DNA of 64,000 nucleotides from a virus, in IMG/VR virus record IMGVR_UViG_3300037189_024364, positions 1-64,000 of that record; one strand, 5' to 3'. This document shows positions 15,964-24,920 of the stretch, piece by piece (within the stretch, counting starts at the first letter, position 1; each line of letters opens with the position of its first letter). The position numbers and the translations under genes are program-made. The notes beneath the pieces are model-generated. The model did no database searches. It worked only from the letters and a program-made list of their open reading frames with translations, and was not told where the DNA came from.

Positions 15964-16578
15964 ATGTCACTCATTCCAAATCAAAATCCGATAACGCAAA
16001 CCGGAACCTTAAATCGATTCGGGGTACCTAGTAACTCGGCCGGCCTAACAGGCGGGATCTTGATGCCAAAACTAAAGCATCGGTTCAGGGTTCAGATGTT
16101 GGGCTTTGGCCAAACTGGTATTAATCCGATCGATTTTACCAAACAGGTTGCTACAGCTGGTCGACCACAGCTACAGCACAACAATACCGCCTTGCACAGC
16201 TACAACAACATTGCATACTATGCTAACAAGCCAGAATGGCAGACCGTTGAGATAGCCCTTCGTGACGACATTACCAATAGCGTTTCTGGGTTGGTGAGCG
16301 CTCAACTGCAAAAGCAGATGAATCATTTTAGCCAGAGTGCTGCTCGTTCCCATGTTAATTACAAGTTTGGATGCTTGATGCAAACTCTCGATGGTACCAT
16401 GGCATATCCTGCCAACGTTATTGAAGAATGGTTCCTCGAGGGCTGCTTCCTTGAGCAGGTACAGTATGATCAAATGGATTATTCTAGCTCTGACCCGACA
16501 ATGATTACTTTGACAATTCGCTACGACAACGCAACTCAAGGTAATGAATTGGCTGTTCCTCTTTTTGTTAATGGCTAA
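15964..16578 (+). CDS. gp19: Tail tube protein gp19
   Basis: The 204-aa product forms the inner tail tube. Segments such as LKHRFRVQMLGFG, FTKQVATAGRPQLQ, ANKPEWQTVEIALRDDITN and ITLTIRYDNAT match gp19 of T4-like phages, a short protein of about 165-210 aa related to the phage tube/Hcp fold. A GGAGG ribosome-binding site precedes the ATG, with a late promoter core upstream and a strong hairpin downstream. In T4, gp19 directly follows gp18; here 8.9 kb of other genes lie between them. Confidence 0.9.
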   Translation: MSLIPNQNPITQTGTLNRFGVPSNSAGLTGGILMPKLKHRFRVQMLGFGQTGINPIDFTKQVATAGRPQLQHNNTALHSYNNIAYYANKPEWQTVEIALRDDITNSVSGLVSAQLQKQMNHFSQSAARSHVNYKFGCLMQTLDGTMAYPANVIEEWFLEGCFLEQVQYDQMDYSSSDPTMITLTIRYDNATQGNELAVPLFVNG

Positions 16579-16622
16579 TTAGTATTTCATTAGACTTAAT
16601 AAAAATTTGGTGTGTGTATAGC

Positions 16623-16650
16623 AAGGGCGGTGTATTTTTACACCGCCCTT
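16623..16650 (+). terminator. Hairpin after gp19, probable terminator
   Basis: A perfect 12-bp stem (AAGGGCGGTGTA with its complement) closes a TTTT loop 45 nt after the gp19 stop. There is no T-run after it, so termination may be partial or the hairpin may protect the abundant gp19 mRNA. Confidence 0.6.
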
Positions 16651-16655
16651 ACCAT

Positions 16656-16663
16656 GATAAATA
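16656..16663 (+). promoter_or_regulatory. Possible late promoter core (GATAAATA)
   Basis: GATAAATA is a good match but lies only five bases before the most likely ATG of the next gene, unlike the 20-30 nt spacing elsewhere. Either the start lies further in or the message is leaderless. Confidence 0.4.
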
Positions 16664-16668
16664 TCTAT

Positions 16669-18084
16669 ATGGTAGCTAATCTTTCCCAAACTGACGGCAA
16701 AATAAGGCTTCGATCACCTAGGATAGCATCCAGAGTTTTTGGATTAAACAATCCGGGTCAACTGGTTACTGCGGTCCCTCGCATGCGGTTCATGTTTTAT
16801 ACGAAGTTTGAGCTGTCGGCGGCCGGCAAATCCATGACCAATAATGCGGTGTTAAACGGCTATGATGGTAATAGAAGCCTAAGTTTCAAGGTAAAGCAGG
16901 TTGATAAACCAAAGATAACGCTTACCACACAGGAGCTTAATCACTATAACAAGAAAAAGGTGATATATACCAAGATTGATTATGGCGAAGCATCGATACG
17001 ACTGTATGATTCAGTTGATGATTCGGTTCTAGCAACATGGATAGACTATTTCACATTTTATTTTGGTGATAGCCGAGTAAAGAGAAATCAAAATGCCTAC
17101 AGCCAAAGTCCGGTTGATGCAAAATTTACCGACGATAGTGGATGGGGCCTGAGACCCCTTAGCAACGATACCCAATTCTTTGATCGTATCACGGTTTATG
17201 GATTTTATGCCAATACCTACACAGCATTTAGCTACATCAATCCAAAAATAACAACCATCGACTGGCAGCAACGGGACTATTCCAGCGAAGAACCAGAAGA
17301 GGTTAATATAAGCTTCAAATACGAGGCCATTGAATACGAAGCATTTGGTCAACCGGTTGTGGATTCGACAGTATTTGGATGGCAACCAATTGATTCATTG
17401 GACATACCAGGGGTTCTCCCAAATATACCAACACCGCCCCAACCTCGCATATTTTCAACCCAACCAGCCGTTAGATCTCAACGCGGAGCAGCTGGCACGG
17501 CGCCAGACGAGAATGCATTTCTGGACACACAGCAGCGAGGGGCAGCCGGTACAGCACCCGATGAGAATGCATTGTTGGTAACACCGACACTACCAAACGG
17601 ATCAATCGCAGGCGCCGGAGTTCCAGAATTCGGACCACCAATCATCAACTATGATCCCCTGGGAAATGTCACTGGTACGGAACCAGGACGGCCTATCCCG
17701 CCGAGATCATCGACGGTTGTTCCCGGTACTCCGATGAGGCCTACATATGATCCCCTGGGAAATGTTACCGGTACGGAACCAATACCGCCTGCCAATCCCG
17801 TAGCACCGGTGCGATCAAATGTAAATTCCGGACTCGGTGCATCCATAGATCGTCAGATAGCCCAACGGAGTGCCGAAACGCGCCGGCAGGTCGAGCTGCT
17901 TAATGAAGCTGCTGTTGCAGCCGGGCTAATACCTCCGGGAACCCGAGCATCGCGCATTTCCGGAAACATCGTTGGCGGTAACATAGTAACAAGCGTAACG
18001 GTCGATGGCCGAACGATTAGGCCAACACTTTCTGCCGAAGACCAAGATAGGGTAAATCGGCTCAGACAACTGATAGCTGGCTAA
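16669..18084 (+). CDS. Tube-related baseplate/tail protein with repetitive C-terminus
   Basis: The first 230 residues (MRFMFYTKFELS, KVKQVDKPKITLTTQELNHY, VLATWIDYFTFYFGD, TTIDWQQRDYSSEEPEEV) look like a gp19/gp54/gp48-type tube-fold domain, suggesting a tube initiator or baseplate tube protein. The remainder is proline/glycine-rich, with two RGAAGTAPDENA units and two YDPLGNVTGTEP units, followed by a helical SxxTRRQVELLNEAAVAAGL segment. The start is uncertain: ATG at 16669 has no ribosome-binding site; ATG at 16654 and GTG at 16612 are alternatives inside the preceding hairpin. It precedes gp4 in a run of plus-strand morphogenesis genes. Confidence 0.55.
   Translation: MVANLSQTDGKIRLRSPRIASRVFGLNNPGQLVTAVPRMRFMFYTKFELSAAGKSMTNNAVLNGYDGNRSLSFKVKQVDKPKITLTTQELNHYNKKKVIYTKIDYGEASIRLYDSVDDSVLATWIDYFTFYFGDSRVKRNQNAYSQSPVDAKFTDDSGWGLRPLSNDTQFFDRITVYGFYANTYTAFSYINPKITTIDWQQRDYSSEEPEEVNISFKYEAIEYEAFGQPVVDSTVFGWQPIDSLDIPGVLPNIPTPPQPRIFSTQPAVRSQRGAAGTAPDENAFLDTQQRGAAGTAPDENALLVTPTLPNGSIAGAGVPEFGPPIINYDPLGNVTGTEPGRPIPPRSSTVVPGTPMRPTYDPLGNVTGTEPIPPANPVAPVRSNVNSGLGASIDRQIAQRSAETRRQVELLNEAAVAAGLIPPGTRASRISGNIVGGNIVTSVTVDGRTIRPTLSAEDQDRVNRLRQLIAG
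17479..17571 (+). repeat. Direct repeat: two QRGAAGTAPDENA-coding units
   Basis: Two 39-nt units at 17479-17517 and 17533-17571 (period 54) encode the same 13 residues but differ at many third codon positions, so the peptide is kept while the DNA has drifted. Confidence 0.8.
17650..17781 (+). repeat. Direct repeat: two YDPLGNVTGTEP-coding units
   Basis: Units at 17650-17685 and 17746-17781 encode identical 12-residue peptides and are nearly identical in DNA, implying a recent duplication or conversion. Confidence 0.8.
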
Positions 18085-18098
18085 TAAAGGCGCGAACC

Positions 18099-18578
18099 AT
18101 GGCAACCACAAATTTTACCTCACAGACCATTACCCAACAGCTAGCACAGCGCAGCGGTCAGATATCGGTAACCCAAGACAACGGTGGATGGCAGTTCGTT
18201 GATGATCTAACCGGAAAGAGCATAGATGCATTACCGGCATCATCGAGCCTACTTGCCAACCCGCAACGGGTTAATGATCCAAAGATAAAGTCTCGAGCAT
18301 TGGATGCTGCTCGGGGATACTATTCGAGGTCAAACGTGCCGCCCGAAATGGTAGAAGCCATCGCATCCGTTGCTGCATATGTTTCTGCCGTGCGCGGTGT
18401 ATCAGTGAGCACGCTGTTGACCAACGACTCAATAAGCTTGGAACTGATACAGGCATATAATTCGTTTAAGCCAAAAGGATCACAGGTCGGAGTATTGCAA
18501 TCAGTAAGAGTACCGAGCTGGACCAACAATCCAACTCTGCGAGGCAGCATATCGGCAGCTATAACGGATGAACCATGA
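18099..18578 (+). CDS. Conserved hypothetical, probable virion/assembly protein (159 aa)
   Basis: The protein has a serine/threonine/glutamine-rich N-terminus and a conserved-looking C-terminal half (EAIASVAAYVSAVRGVS, YNSFKPKGSQVGVL, SWTNNPTLRGSI). I recall similar endings in hypothetical proteins of marine T4-like phages near tail and head-completion genes but cannot name it. Its stop overlaps the gp4 start by 4 nt, so the two are translationally coupled. Confidence 0.6.
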   Translation: MATTNFTSQTITQQLAQRSGQISVTQDNGGWQFVDDLTGKSIDALPASSSLLANPQRVNDPKIKSRALDAARGYYSRSNVPPEMVEAIASVAAYVSAVRGVSVSTLLTNDSISLELIQAYNSFKPKGSQVGVLQSVRVPSWTNNPTLRGSISAAITDEP

Positions 18579-19021
18579 GCAAATATAGCCAAGACGCATT
18601 CATACCCAAAAATCCACAAAAGCTGATCGGCAACGCAAGACCGTTCTACCGAAGCTCGTGGGAATTAACGGTCATGACATTACTAGATCAACATCCAAAC
18701 GTGATTAACTGGGCCAGTGAAAGCATATCAATACCGTATGTTCATCCGTTGACCGGTAGGAAAAGCATGTACATACCGGATTTTTTGATCGTTTATCAGG
18801 ATAAATTTGGTAAGCGTCGAGCCGAGCTGGTCGAAGTTAAGCCGAAAAAAGAAGCCATTGCTGAAAATGCCAAAAGCAAGCGAGATAAAGCGGCATTGCT
18901 GGTCAATACCGCTAAATGGGCAGCAGCAATGATGTATTGTAAAAAGAATGGGTTGGTATTCCGAATATTAACCGAAGACGATATCTACATCAAGAAGGGT
19001 TCCCAGATCAAAAGAAAATAA
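18575..19021 (+). CDS. gp4: Head-completion nuclease gp4 (TnsA-like fold)
   Basis: The 148-aa protein resembles T4 gp4 (also called gp50): PKNPQKLIGNARPFYRSSWE at the start, HPNVINWASESISIPY, then PDFLIVY with D69 and VEVKPKK with E87-x-K89, a PD-(D/E)xK nuclease core, and a VNTAKWAAAMMYCKKNGL helix with a final LTEDDIYIK. gp4 is thought to trim or finish the packaged DNA end before neck attachment. Length matches T4 (150 aa). Confidence 0.85.
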   Translation: MSKYSQDAFIPKNPQKLIGNARPFYRSSWELTVMTLLDQHPNVINWASESISIPYVHPLTGRKSMYIPDFLIVYQDKFGKRRAELVEVKPKKEAIAENAKSKRDKAALLVNTAKWAAAMMYCKKNGLVFRILTEDDIYIKKGSQIKRK

Positions 19022-19081
19022 GCAGCAGTTGGGTTTGATTCCTGATATGTGCCGGTCGTAGCGTGTTGGTGATGTATTTGT

Positions 19082-19089
19082 CGTAAATA
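19082..19089 (+). promoter_or_regulatory. Possible late promoter core (CGTAAATA) for gp16
   Basis: CGTAAATA keeps TAAATA and sits 32 nt before the small terminase ATG. It lies within a weak hairpin (GTTGGT...ACCAAC). The surrounding 100-nt gap (19022-19121) holds nothing else visible. Confidence 0.38.
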
Positions 19090-19121
19090 CCAACGGCTAT
19101 ATAACCCAAAGAAGAAATCCC

Positions 19122-19595
19122 ATGAGCAAGCAATTCGACAAGCTAGAAGAAATATTCGAACTACCGGACTTAGATCTGGTCAAAGAGTTACCTGCTACCA
19201 GCGAGGACGTGCATGCTGCGTTGGAGCATGCTGAAGAGATCGGTAAAGAGTTTGACAAGATCGACCATTTTGATCAGCACGACGAGGAAATGGACGAATT
19301 AGCTGAGCTTGCCAAGCAAGCACACAAGGATCTGCAGGAACTTGGTATGAACGTTGAGGTCAAGCATGCTGGAGAGATATTCAGCTCATCAAGCCAAATG
19401 TTGAAGATAGCCGTTGATGCTAAGAATCTCAAGGTAGAAAAGAAGCTCAAAATGCTCAAGCTACAGCTTGATAAAATGCGGATAGATCGAATGGGCGGGC
19501 AGGACAACGGTAACACGGTTGAAGGTACAGCAGTTGCTCTCGATAGAAACGAAATACTAAAACACCTCCGTCAAATGAATGGTGGTGATAAATAA
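19122..19595 (+). CDS. gp16: Small terminase subunit gp16
   Basis: The 157-aa acidic protein is helical with a central coiled coil. The segments FDKLEEIFELPD at the start, DELAELAKQAHKDLQELG and HAGEIFSSSSQMLKIAVDAKN followed by KKLKMLKLQLDKMRIDR follow the pattern of gp16 in T4-like phages. The small terminase recognises DNA and regulates the large subunit during packaging. gp17 lies 1.7 kb downstream with three genes between them, unlike T4 where they abut. Confidence 0.78.
   Translation: MSKQFDKLEEIFELPDLDLVKELPATSEDVHAALEHAEEIGKEFDKIDHFDQHDEEMDELAELAKQAHKDLQELGMNVEVKHAGEIFSSSSQMLKIAVDAKNLKVEKKLKMLKLQLDKMRIDRMGGQDNGNTVEGTAVALDRNEILKHLRQMNGGDK
19587..19594 (+). promoter_or_regulatory. Late promoter core (GATAAATA) overlapping gp16 stop
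   Basis: GATAAATA includes the gp16 TAA stop and ends 22 nt before the next ATG. Confidence 0.5.
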
Positions 19596-19616
19596 AGGAC
19601 ATAGGAGCCTAAGCAT

Positions 19617-20408
19617 ATGAAGAATTTCAGGGATTATCTCGCAGAAAGCGCCAAGTCCTACGTTTATTTTATCAAGTTTGCAACCAAGCCTGCTGACGAA
19701 CAGGTTGGGACCATCGAATCGTGGCTAAAAAAATACGATCTCAAGGAACTGATAGCGCCGGTTGTGGTTGACGATAATCACAAGGATTTCATAGACGTAC
19801 AAAATCGCAATGTGCATTCAATGAAGGTTGTTCTCGGAGTACCGATAAGCCAATACATTTTATTGCAGGATCTCAAGGATGCTGCAAACGTCAGTGAAAA
19901 GATGATGGTTGTTCGAAGCCAAAACGAACCAATTGAGATGTATTCTCAGTTTGATGCCTGGGAACGCAAGGCAAATGCGGAGGCGGATAAAAAGAACGAA
20001 ATATCAGCAGCACGTCTCAGCACCGATCGCGAATATACTGATGCTGAGCAACCAAAGACCGACGACTTGTTTGGCAATGAATACAACAACAAGCTGCTGA
20101 CATATCTAGCAGGAGTTGCAGATTCTCGTCCAACGATGGAAGTTGATCCGCCAGCTCCGTTGTTTAGTTGGATACAGATGGAGGACATCGCGCCGGGTGA
20201 GCCACGTCAGGATACCACAAATTTCAATACCCACATCAAGGGTGCACCAATGCCAATCACCAAGGGAGATGATTCTACCCCGGTTGACAGCAAGTGGTTG
20301 AACAATACAGGCACCATGTCTGATGACGCTATCCCGCAGGTCAAGTTCTTCAAGGACCCGAAGACCGGCAAGGCCGAGCAGGTGCTAAAGCCAATGGAGA
20401 AAAAGTGA
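19617..20408 (+). CDS. Hypothetical protein, probable virion-associated (263 aa)
   Basis: It begins MKNFRDYLAESA, an opening I associate with many structural or scaffold-associated proteins of marine T4-like phages. A KSYVYFIKFATKPADEQVG strand region is followed by helical and acidic, proline-containing segments (EQPKTDDLFGNEYNN). No recognised fold. It has its own late core and is followed one base later by the next gene. Placement between gp16 and gp17 suggests morphogenesis. Confidence 0.55.
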   Translation: MKNFRDYLAESAKSYVYFIKFATKPADEQVGTIESWLKKYDLKELIAPVVVDDNHKDFIDVQNRNVHSMKVVLGVPISQYILLQDLKDAANVSEKMMVVRSQNEPIEMYSQFDAWERKANAEADKKNEISAARLSTDREYTDAEQPKTDDLFGNEYNNKLLTYLAGVADSRPTMEVDPPAPLFSWIQMEDIAPGEPRQDTTNFNTHIKGAPMPITKGDDSTPVDSKWLNNTGTMSDDAIPQVKFFKDPKTGKAEQVLKPMEKK

Positions 20409-20409
20409 C

Positions 20410-20979
20410 ATGGACAGACATTATCAGCTCAAAGTAACGAGCGATACAACTAATATTGATGTTGACAGCGTTGACGCTGACGAAGTTGCACGCATAGTGC
20501 AGCTAGCAGGTCTAAAGGCCGCACCGGTAGCAGTACCGATGTCAGCACCTCCGGTCATGGAGCCGGTGGATCCTCCGGCTGCGCCAACCGCTGTTGATGA
20601 TATGGGTGACGACCTCGCTGAAGAAACGGCGGAGTTTGATTATGGCCATAACAGACAGTCTGATACCGGTAATGAGGTTGATGCAGATACCTACACATGG
20701 ACCGCTGATCGCCTGCCTCAGCACTTCGGTAAGAATGGAGACAATACTCTAAACGATCCGATCAACGAAGCAGCACGATCAATTTATATGAATCTATCAG
20801 ACGCATATCGATTGTTTCTAGCTGAAGAGTCGCGGGAAAACGACGACGGCATTATGAGCCCGCTGAGCGATCCCGACATTGAGGATTTCGACAAAGATCC
20901 GTTGGCCGGTAAGCCAGTCGTTGATGACGGCAGCCACAGCCCAATGAGCACCATCAAGCGCCAGCCGGCGCTGAAATAG
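20410..20979 (+). CDS. Acidic hypothetical protein with proline-rich linker (189 aa)
   Basis: A short folded N-terminus (HYQLKVTSDT, VDADEVARIVQLAGL) is followed by an alanine/proline linker and a long Asp/Glu-rich, probably disordered tail ending in RQPALK. I recall DEVARIVQLAGL-type motifs with Ala/Pro linkers in uncharacterised marine phage proteins. Function unknown; it is one base from its upstream neighbour, suggesting one transcript. Confidence 0.55.
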   Translation: MDRHYQLKVTSDTTNIDVDSVDADEVARIVQLAGLKAAPVAVPMSAPPVMEPVDPPAAPTAVDDMGDDLAEETAEFDYGHNRQSDTGNEVDADTYTWTADRLPQHFGKNGDNTLNDPINEAARSIYMNLSDAYRLFLAEESRENDDGIMSPLSDPDIEDFDKDPLAGKPVVDDGSHSPMSTIKRQPALK

Positions 20980-20999
20980 GACAAGAAAATGGAGGAGTG

Positions 21000-21248
21000 A
21001 TGCTTATAACCAACGTAAGGCCTGTATTATTACAGATAATATATTACATGCCAAAGCATCCCACTTTGTTGCAAGAATTTACGTGGGGTTATGAGGATCA
21101 CCTTCCCGATCTTTTACGAACCAATCGTTTCCTATATCATTGGAAACACAACATAGATGCTGTCATATTCGAAGTGCTGCTAAGTATAGCTGATGGGCGC
21201 CGTAAAACTTGGCGCTCGGTTGATGAGATCATCAACTTAAATTCGTAA
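21000..21248 (+). CDS. Small hypothetical protein (82 aa)
   Basis: The ATG at 21000 follows GGAGGA at 20991; a GTG at 20997 is an alternative. The protein is rich in aromatic residues and histidine (FTWGYEDHLPDLLRTNRFLY). It is not recognised. It sits just before the large terminase gene in the same transcript. Confidence 0.5.
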   Translation: MLITNVRPVLLQIIYYMPKHPTLLQEFTWGYEDHLPDLLRTNRFLYHWKHNIDAVIFEVLLSIADGRRKTWRSVDEIINLNS

Positions 21249-21260
21249 TGACGAGGACTC

Positions 21261-22862
21261 ATGGCAAAGAATAACACGGACTTTGAGAAGCTCAAGCCCG
21301 CAAATCAACCAACGACATACACTCCGGAACAGATACAGGAATTCGTCCGCTGCGCGCAGGATCCGATCTATTTCATGGAAAAGCACATGTTCATCCAGCA
21401 TCCTACCAAGGGTAAGATACCGTTTGAAGCATATCCATTCCAAAAAGATTTAGTAAAAACATATTGGTCATTTAGAAATACCATCGCAATGATCCCGCGA
21501 CAGAGTGGCAAGACAACAACCGCGGCGGGATACCTGCTTTGGTATGCATCGTTTAACCCGGATGTAACCGTGCTGATCGCAGCAAACAAGTTCAAGGCTG
21601 CTAATGAGATCATGATGCGCATCAAGTATGCATACGAGGAGTTACCAAATTATATACGGCCGGGCGTTGTTGAATATAACGTGACCAGCATACGATTTGA
21701 CAACGGCAGTCGAATAATCGCAACGACTACAACTCCGGACTCTGGTCGAGGATTGGCGATTAGCTTGCTTTATTTGGACGAGTTTGCGTTCGTTAAGCCA
21801 AGGATGGCAACCGAATTTTGGTCAGCAATGGCACCGACCCTAGCAACTGGTGGTAAATGCATCATTACATCAACACCGGCGTCTGATGAGGACATGTTTG
21901 CTGAGATATGGCACGGTGCTACAGCAACGGTTGATGAGGACGGCAATGACATACCGGGCGGCATGGGAGTTAATGGATTCAAGGCGGTCACGGCACACTA
22001 CAGCGAAGTCCCGGGTCGAGATGAACAATGGGCAGCAACCGAGCGTGCAAAAATAGGACTGGAAAAGTTCCAACGAGAATACGAATGTGTGTTTGCAGGT
22101 GAAGAGAGTTCGCTTATCAGCAGCCTAACGCTGCAACGATTGCGAGGGGTTGATCCGATACTCAAGACCCACGGCGACGTTCGGTGGTATGACAAGGTAA
22201 CATCGGATCGCATTTATCTCGTAAGCTTGGATCCCAGTGCCGGAGTCGGCAAGGATGGTGCTTGCATACAGGTATGGAGCCTACCTGATATGATGCAGAT
22301 AGCTGAATGGAATTCCAACAAGGTTGGCATACCAAATCAAGTTCGAACCATGCAAACCATCATCAATGCCATTTACCAGGAAATCAAGAAAACTGGATTC
22401 AAGGGAGAACCGGAAATATACTTCACCCTGGAAAACAACTCATGGGGCGAAGCTGCATTGCAAACCGTCAGCGACATCGGCGAGGAAAATTTCAGCGGTC
22501 AATTCCTACACGAGCCCCGGCGTCCGGGTACGGTGAGACTACGCAAGGGGCTCAATACCAATGGTCGAAGCAAATCCAGTGCTTGTACCAAGCTGAAAAG
22601 CTTGGTCGAAAGCAACAAGCTTAAGATACAAAGCAAGATGTTGGTACGCCAGCTCAAGTTCTTTGTAGCAAAGGGAGACAGTTTTGCGGCTAAATCCGGA
22701 GAGAATGATGACTGCGTGATGAGCACCATGCTGTGTGTTCGAATGATGCAGATGGTCACCAACTGGGACGATCGTGTTGGCGAAATGATGAAAGATGTGT
22801 TTGATGGCGATGAAGCCAACGATCATCGTGACCCAATGCCGTTCTCGATAATGATTAGCTAA
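21261..22862 (+). CDS. gp17: Large terminase subunit gp17
   Basis: The 533-aa packaging motor has an N-terminal ATPase with Walker A PRQSGKTT (79-86) and Walker B LLYLDEFAF (D173, E174), and a C-terminal nuclease with acidic residues D324 (VSLDPSAGVGKDG), E391 (FTLENNSWGEA) and D483/D484 (GENDDCVMS), matching T4 gp17. It cuts concatemeric DNA and pumps it into the prohead. Length is slightly less than T4 gp17 (610 aa). A GAGGA ribosome-binding site precedes the ATG. No intein is present here, although terminases often carry them. Confidence 0.95.
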   Translation: MAKNNTDFEKLKPANQPTTYTPEQIQEFVRCAQDPIYFMEKHMFIQHPTKGKIPFEAYPFQKDLVKTYWSFRNTIAMIPRQSGKTTTAAGYLLWYASFNPDVTVLIAANKFKAANEIMMRIKYAYEELPNYIRPGVVEYNVTSIRFDNGSRIIATTTTPDSGRGLAISLLYLDEFAFVKPRMATEFWSAMAPTLATGGKCIITSTPASDEDMFAEIWHGATATVDEDGNDIPGGMGVNGFKAVTAHYSEVPGRDEQWAATERAKIGLEKFQREYECVFAGEESSLISSLTLQRLRGVDPILKTHGDVRWYDKVTSDRIYLVSLDPSAGVGKDGACIQVWSLPDMMQIAEWNSNKVGIPNQVRTMQTIINAIYQEIKKTGFKGEPEIYFTLENNSWGEAALQTVSDIGEENFSGQFLHEPRRPGTVRLRKGLNTNGRSKSSACTKLKSLVESNKLKIQSKMLVRQLKFFVAKGDSFAAKSGENDDCVMSTMLCVRMMQMVTNWDDRVGEMMKDVFDGDEANDHRDPMPFSIMIS

Positions 22863-22865
22863 ATA
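22858..22865 (+). promoter_or_regulatory. Late promoter core (GCTAAATA)
   Basis: GCTAAATA spans the gp17 stop and ends 24 nt before the next ATG, which has a GGAG site. Confidence 0.45.
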
Positions 22866-22889
22866 TCCAACGCATTTACGGAGTTTAAC

Positions 22890-24800
22890 ATGGCTTTCAA
22901 CTGGAAACTCATACGAAAAAAGCTTTACGGGATCATCAAGGCCCCCGGTCGTGGTTTGGTGAAGCTGCCAATGTATGACGAACAGGGCAGAGAAACCCTT
23001 GAACCAACCAAAGCAAATCGGTTTTTGCCCACCTTTGAAAGCAAAAGTGCAGATTTGGAAACCTTTACGGTTTTGGTTGCAATCAGGGACGAGGGTCAAA
23101 GTAGCCACGTTGATATCAAAACACCAGAAATCAAGGATGATCGTGATTTTGAAATGGTCAAAAAACTGATCGGCCATATCAGGCTTGCTGTCGGACAAAG
23201 GGAAGGTATCAAGGTTAATTGGCAAGATTTCGATAAAGCAATAGATCCCAGGGAGGAAGCAGTGAACAACATCAAGGAAAGCAAGGACGTTAGCAAGGTG
23301 TTTGGCACCACAAAAAGCTCCTTCCAGCGCATCGGAGACGCCAAGCTAATCATACGTCATACCGAAACGGTTAACGAGGAAAAACACGGTGCTCGCACGC
23401 GACACATACGAGCACTGTTTGTTGAAAACAGGCTTGGGGAACGATTTGCCTATCCGCACCTGCACATGGCCGGTGCTCGAGCATTTGCTAGGCATATCAG
23501 CAACGGTGGTACCAATCACGATGCGGTGGCACAAAAGATCTTTTCATTGAGCGAAGATTACAGCAGCTTGCGTAGATCCAAAAACGAACTTAGATTGTTT
23601 GAAGGAGCATCAACCTGGGTGCTTTCTATACGAGAAAGCATGGACGCAATCAATCGGCGACTAAAGAGCATGCACGGGCCAAAGGGATATGCCACAGCAA
23701 CCCAAGAGCTGTTGGATGAAAGCGCGGTGGTTGATCTTGCAGCAATCGAACGCCTACATGAGACGTTGGCCAAAACATGCGGCTGTGACCAAGAAGATCC
23801 TCGGTACGGTGATTTTGGTAAAGCAGCATCTTATATCGTCAAGACTCCTCAACCGGAGCTGACTCCTATGACCTTTTCGTGGAATCGCCAACCTGATCTA
23901 TCAACTGCTGTGCAACCTAGTGCAGCTGAGCGGATGTACCACCAGATCATGGAGCTTGCTGATGCATGTTCCGATGCTAGAGTGTCAGCGAGATTGTCGG
24001 AAATCGCTGAGATGATTTCAAATGGAGACGAGCCGTGCGAAAGCGATCTAGCAATGGTCAAGGAAGCATTTGCCAGCGGCATGAGCTTTATTCCCAGGGA
24101 ATCGTCAATGCCAGAAGAAGTTGAACTTGAGGAATTCTTGTCATCATATTCCCTGGAGTCGATCTTTTCAGAGGATGCCGAGCAGGATGAGGTATCTGAT
24201 CTAGAAAGCACCGGAATGGATTCGGCGGATGCTGAACAAGAAGCACACGATACCATGAGCGAAGCAGAACGCCAGATTTACATTCCAGGAATCCCAGGCG
24301 AAATCATCGATCGTGTTGGTGAGTATGTCCTCATGCACGACGAGGACGACTACGGTGATGTGGTCAAGCACGAATACGACGTGTACCAGCAGCAGGGATC
24401 CGGATGGAAGCACATCGAAAACATTAACGAACCGTATGACCGCCGGGGTAACATTGCCATCGAAAAGTTTCGAACCAAGTATGGCAGCACGGCAGAGCCG
24501 AGCGTTGCGGAACACGACGCGATGTCCGAATGGGACGAGGATCCTGATCATCTTGATTCTCAGAGGGCCGAAGCAACGGAAGCTAACATTGAGCTGCATC
24601 TAAAAGAGCTGGGAGTAACGGCACCGATCACCATGGCCCAGGCACATAACTATGCAGGGTCAATTGAAAAGTTGTACCTAGGTATCTCATCAGACGATGT
24701 CATGGATTACATGGAAACACATGGTATGATCATGTCAGAAGAGGGCAGCGTTAATGAGGTTTCCTTCTTGACCAGACTCAGAAATCTTGCCGGAATCTAA
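22890..24800 (+). CDS. Conserved phage protein of unknown function (636 aa)
   Basis: The protein starts MAFNWKLIRKKLYGIIKAPG. A central region includes RHTETVNEEKHGARTRHIRA, GERFAYPHLHMAGARAFARH and FEGASTWVLSIRESM. I associate these with a large protein common in aquatic T4-like phages, but know no function. After an acidic linker (about residues 400-470) the last 150 residues appear to form separate small domains. It follows gp17 with its own late core, so it is probably a virion or morphogenesis protein. Confidence 0.6.
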   Translation: MAFNWKLIRKKLYGIIKAPGRGLVKLPMYDEQGRETLEPTKANRFLPTFESKSADLETFTVLVAIRDEGQSSHVDIKTPEIKDDRDFEMVKKLIGHIRLAVGQREGIKVNWQDFDKAIDPREEAVNNIKESKDVSKVFGTTKSSFQRIGDAKLIIRHTETVNEEKHGARTRHIRALFVENRLGERFAYPHLHMAGARAFARHISNGGTNHDAVAQKIFSLSEDYSSLRRSKNELRLFEGASTWVLSIRESMDAINRRLKSMHGPKGYATATQELLDESAVVDLAAIERLHETLAKTCGCDQEDPRYGDFGKAASYIVKTPQPELTPMTFSWNRQPDLSTAVQPSAAERMYHQIMELADACSDARVSARLSEIAEMISNGDEPCESDLAMVKEAFASGMSFIPRESSMPEEVELEEFLSSYSLESIFSEDAEQDEVSDLESTGMDSADAEQEAHDTMSEAERQIYIPGIPGEIIDRVGEYVLMHDEDDYGDVVKHEYDVYQQQGSGWKHIENINEPYDRRGNIAIEKFRTKYGSTAEPSVAEHDAMSEWDEDPDHLDSQRAEATEANIELHLKELGVTAPITMAQAHNYAGSIEKLYLGISSDDVMDYMETHGMIMSEEGSVNEVSFLTRLRNLAGI

Positions 24801-24837
24801 AAAATGTTCCAGATCGTTAATTGACTGGAGCTAGCGG

Positions 24838-24845
24838 TATAAATA
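24838..24845 (+). promoter_or_regulatory. Perfect late promoter consensus (TATAAATA) upstream of gp32
   Basis: An exact TATAAATA lies 75 nt before the ssDNA-binding protein ATG. T4 gene 32 is also transcribed late as well as early and middle. Confidence 0.65.
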
Positions 24846-24920
24846 AAGCTGTTACCAGGGAGACAGAAAGATGACTCCCTGGCATCCAAACTCATAATAG
24901 GCACATGAAAGGCACATAAA

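Noticed and set aside
22539-23225. Minus-strand open frame across the end of gp17
   Set aside because: Overlaps terminase coding sequence with intact motifs; no start signals.
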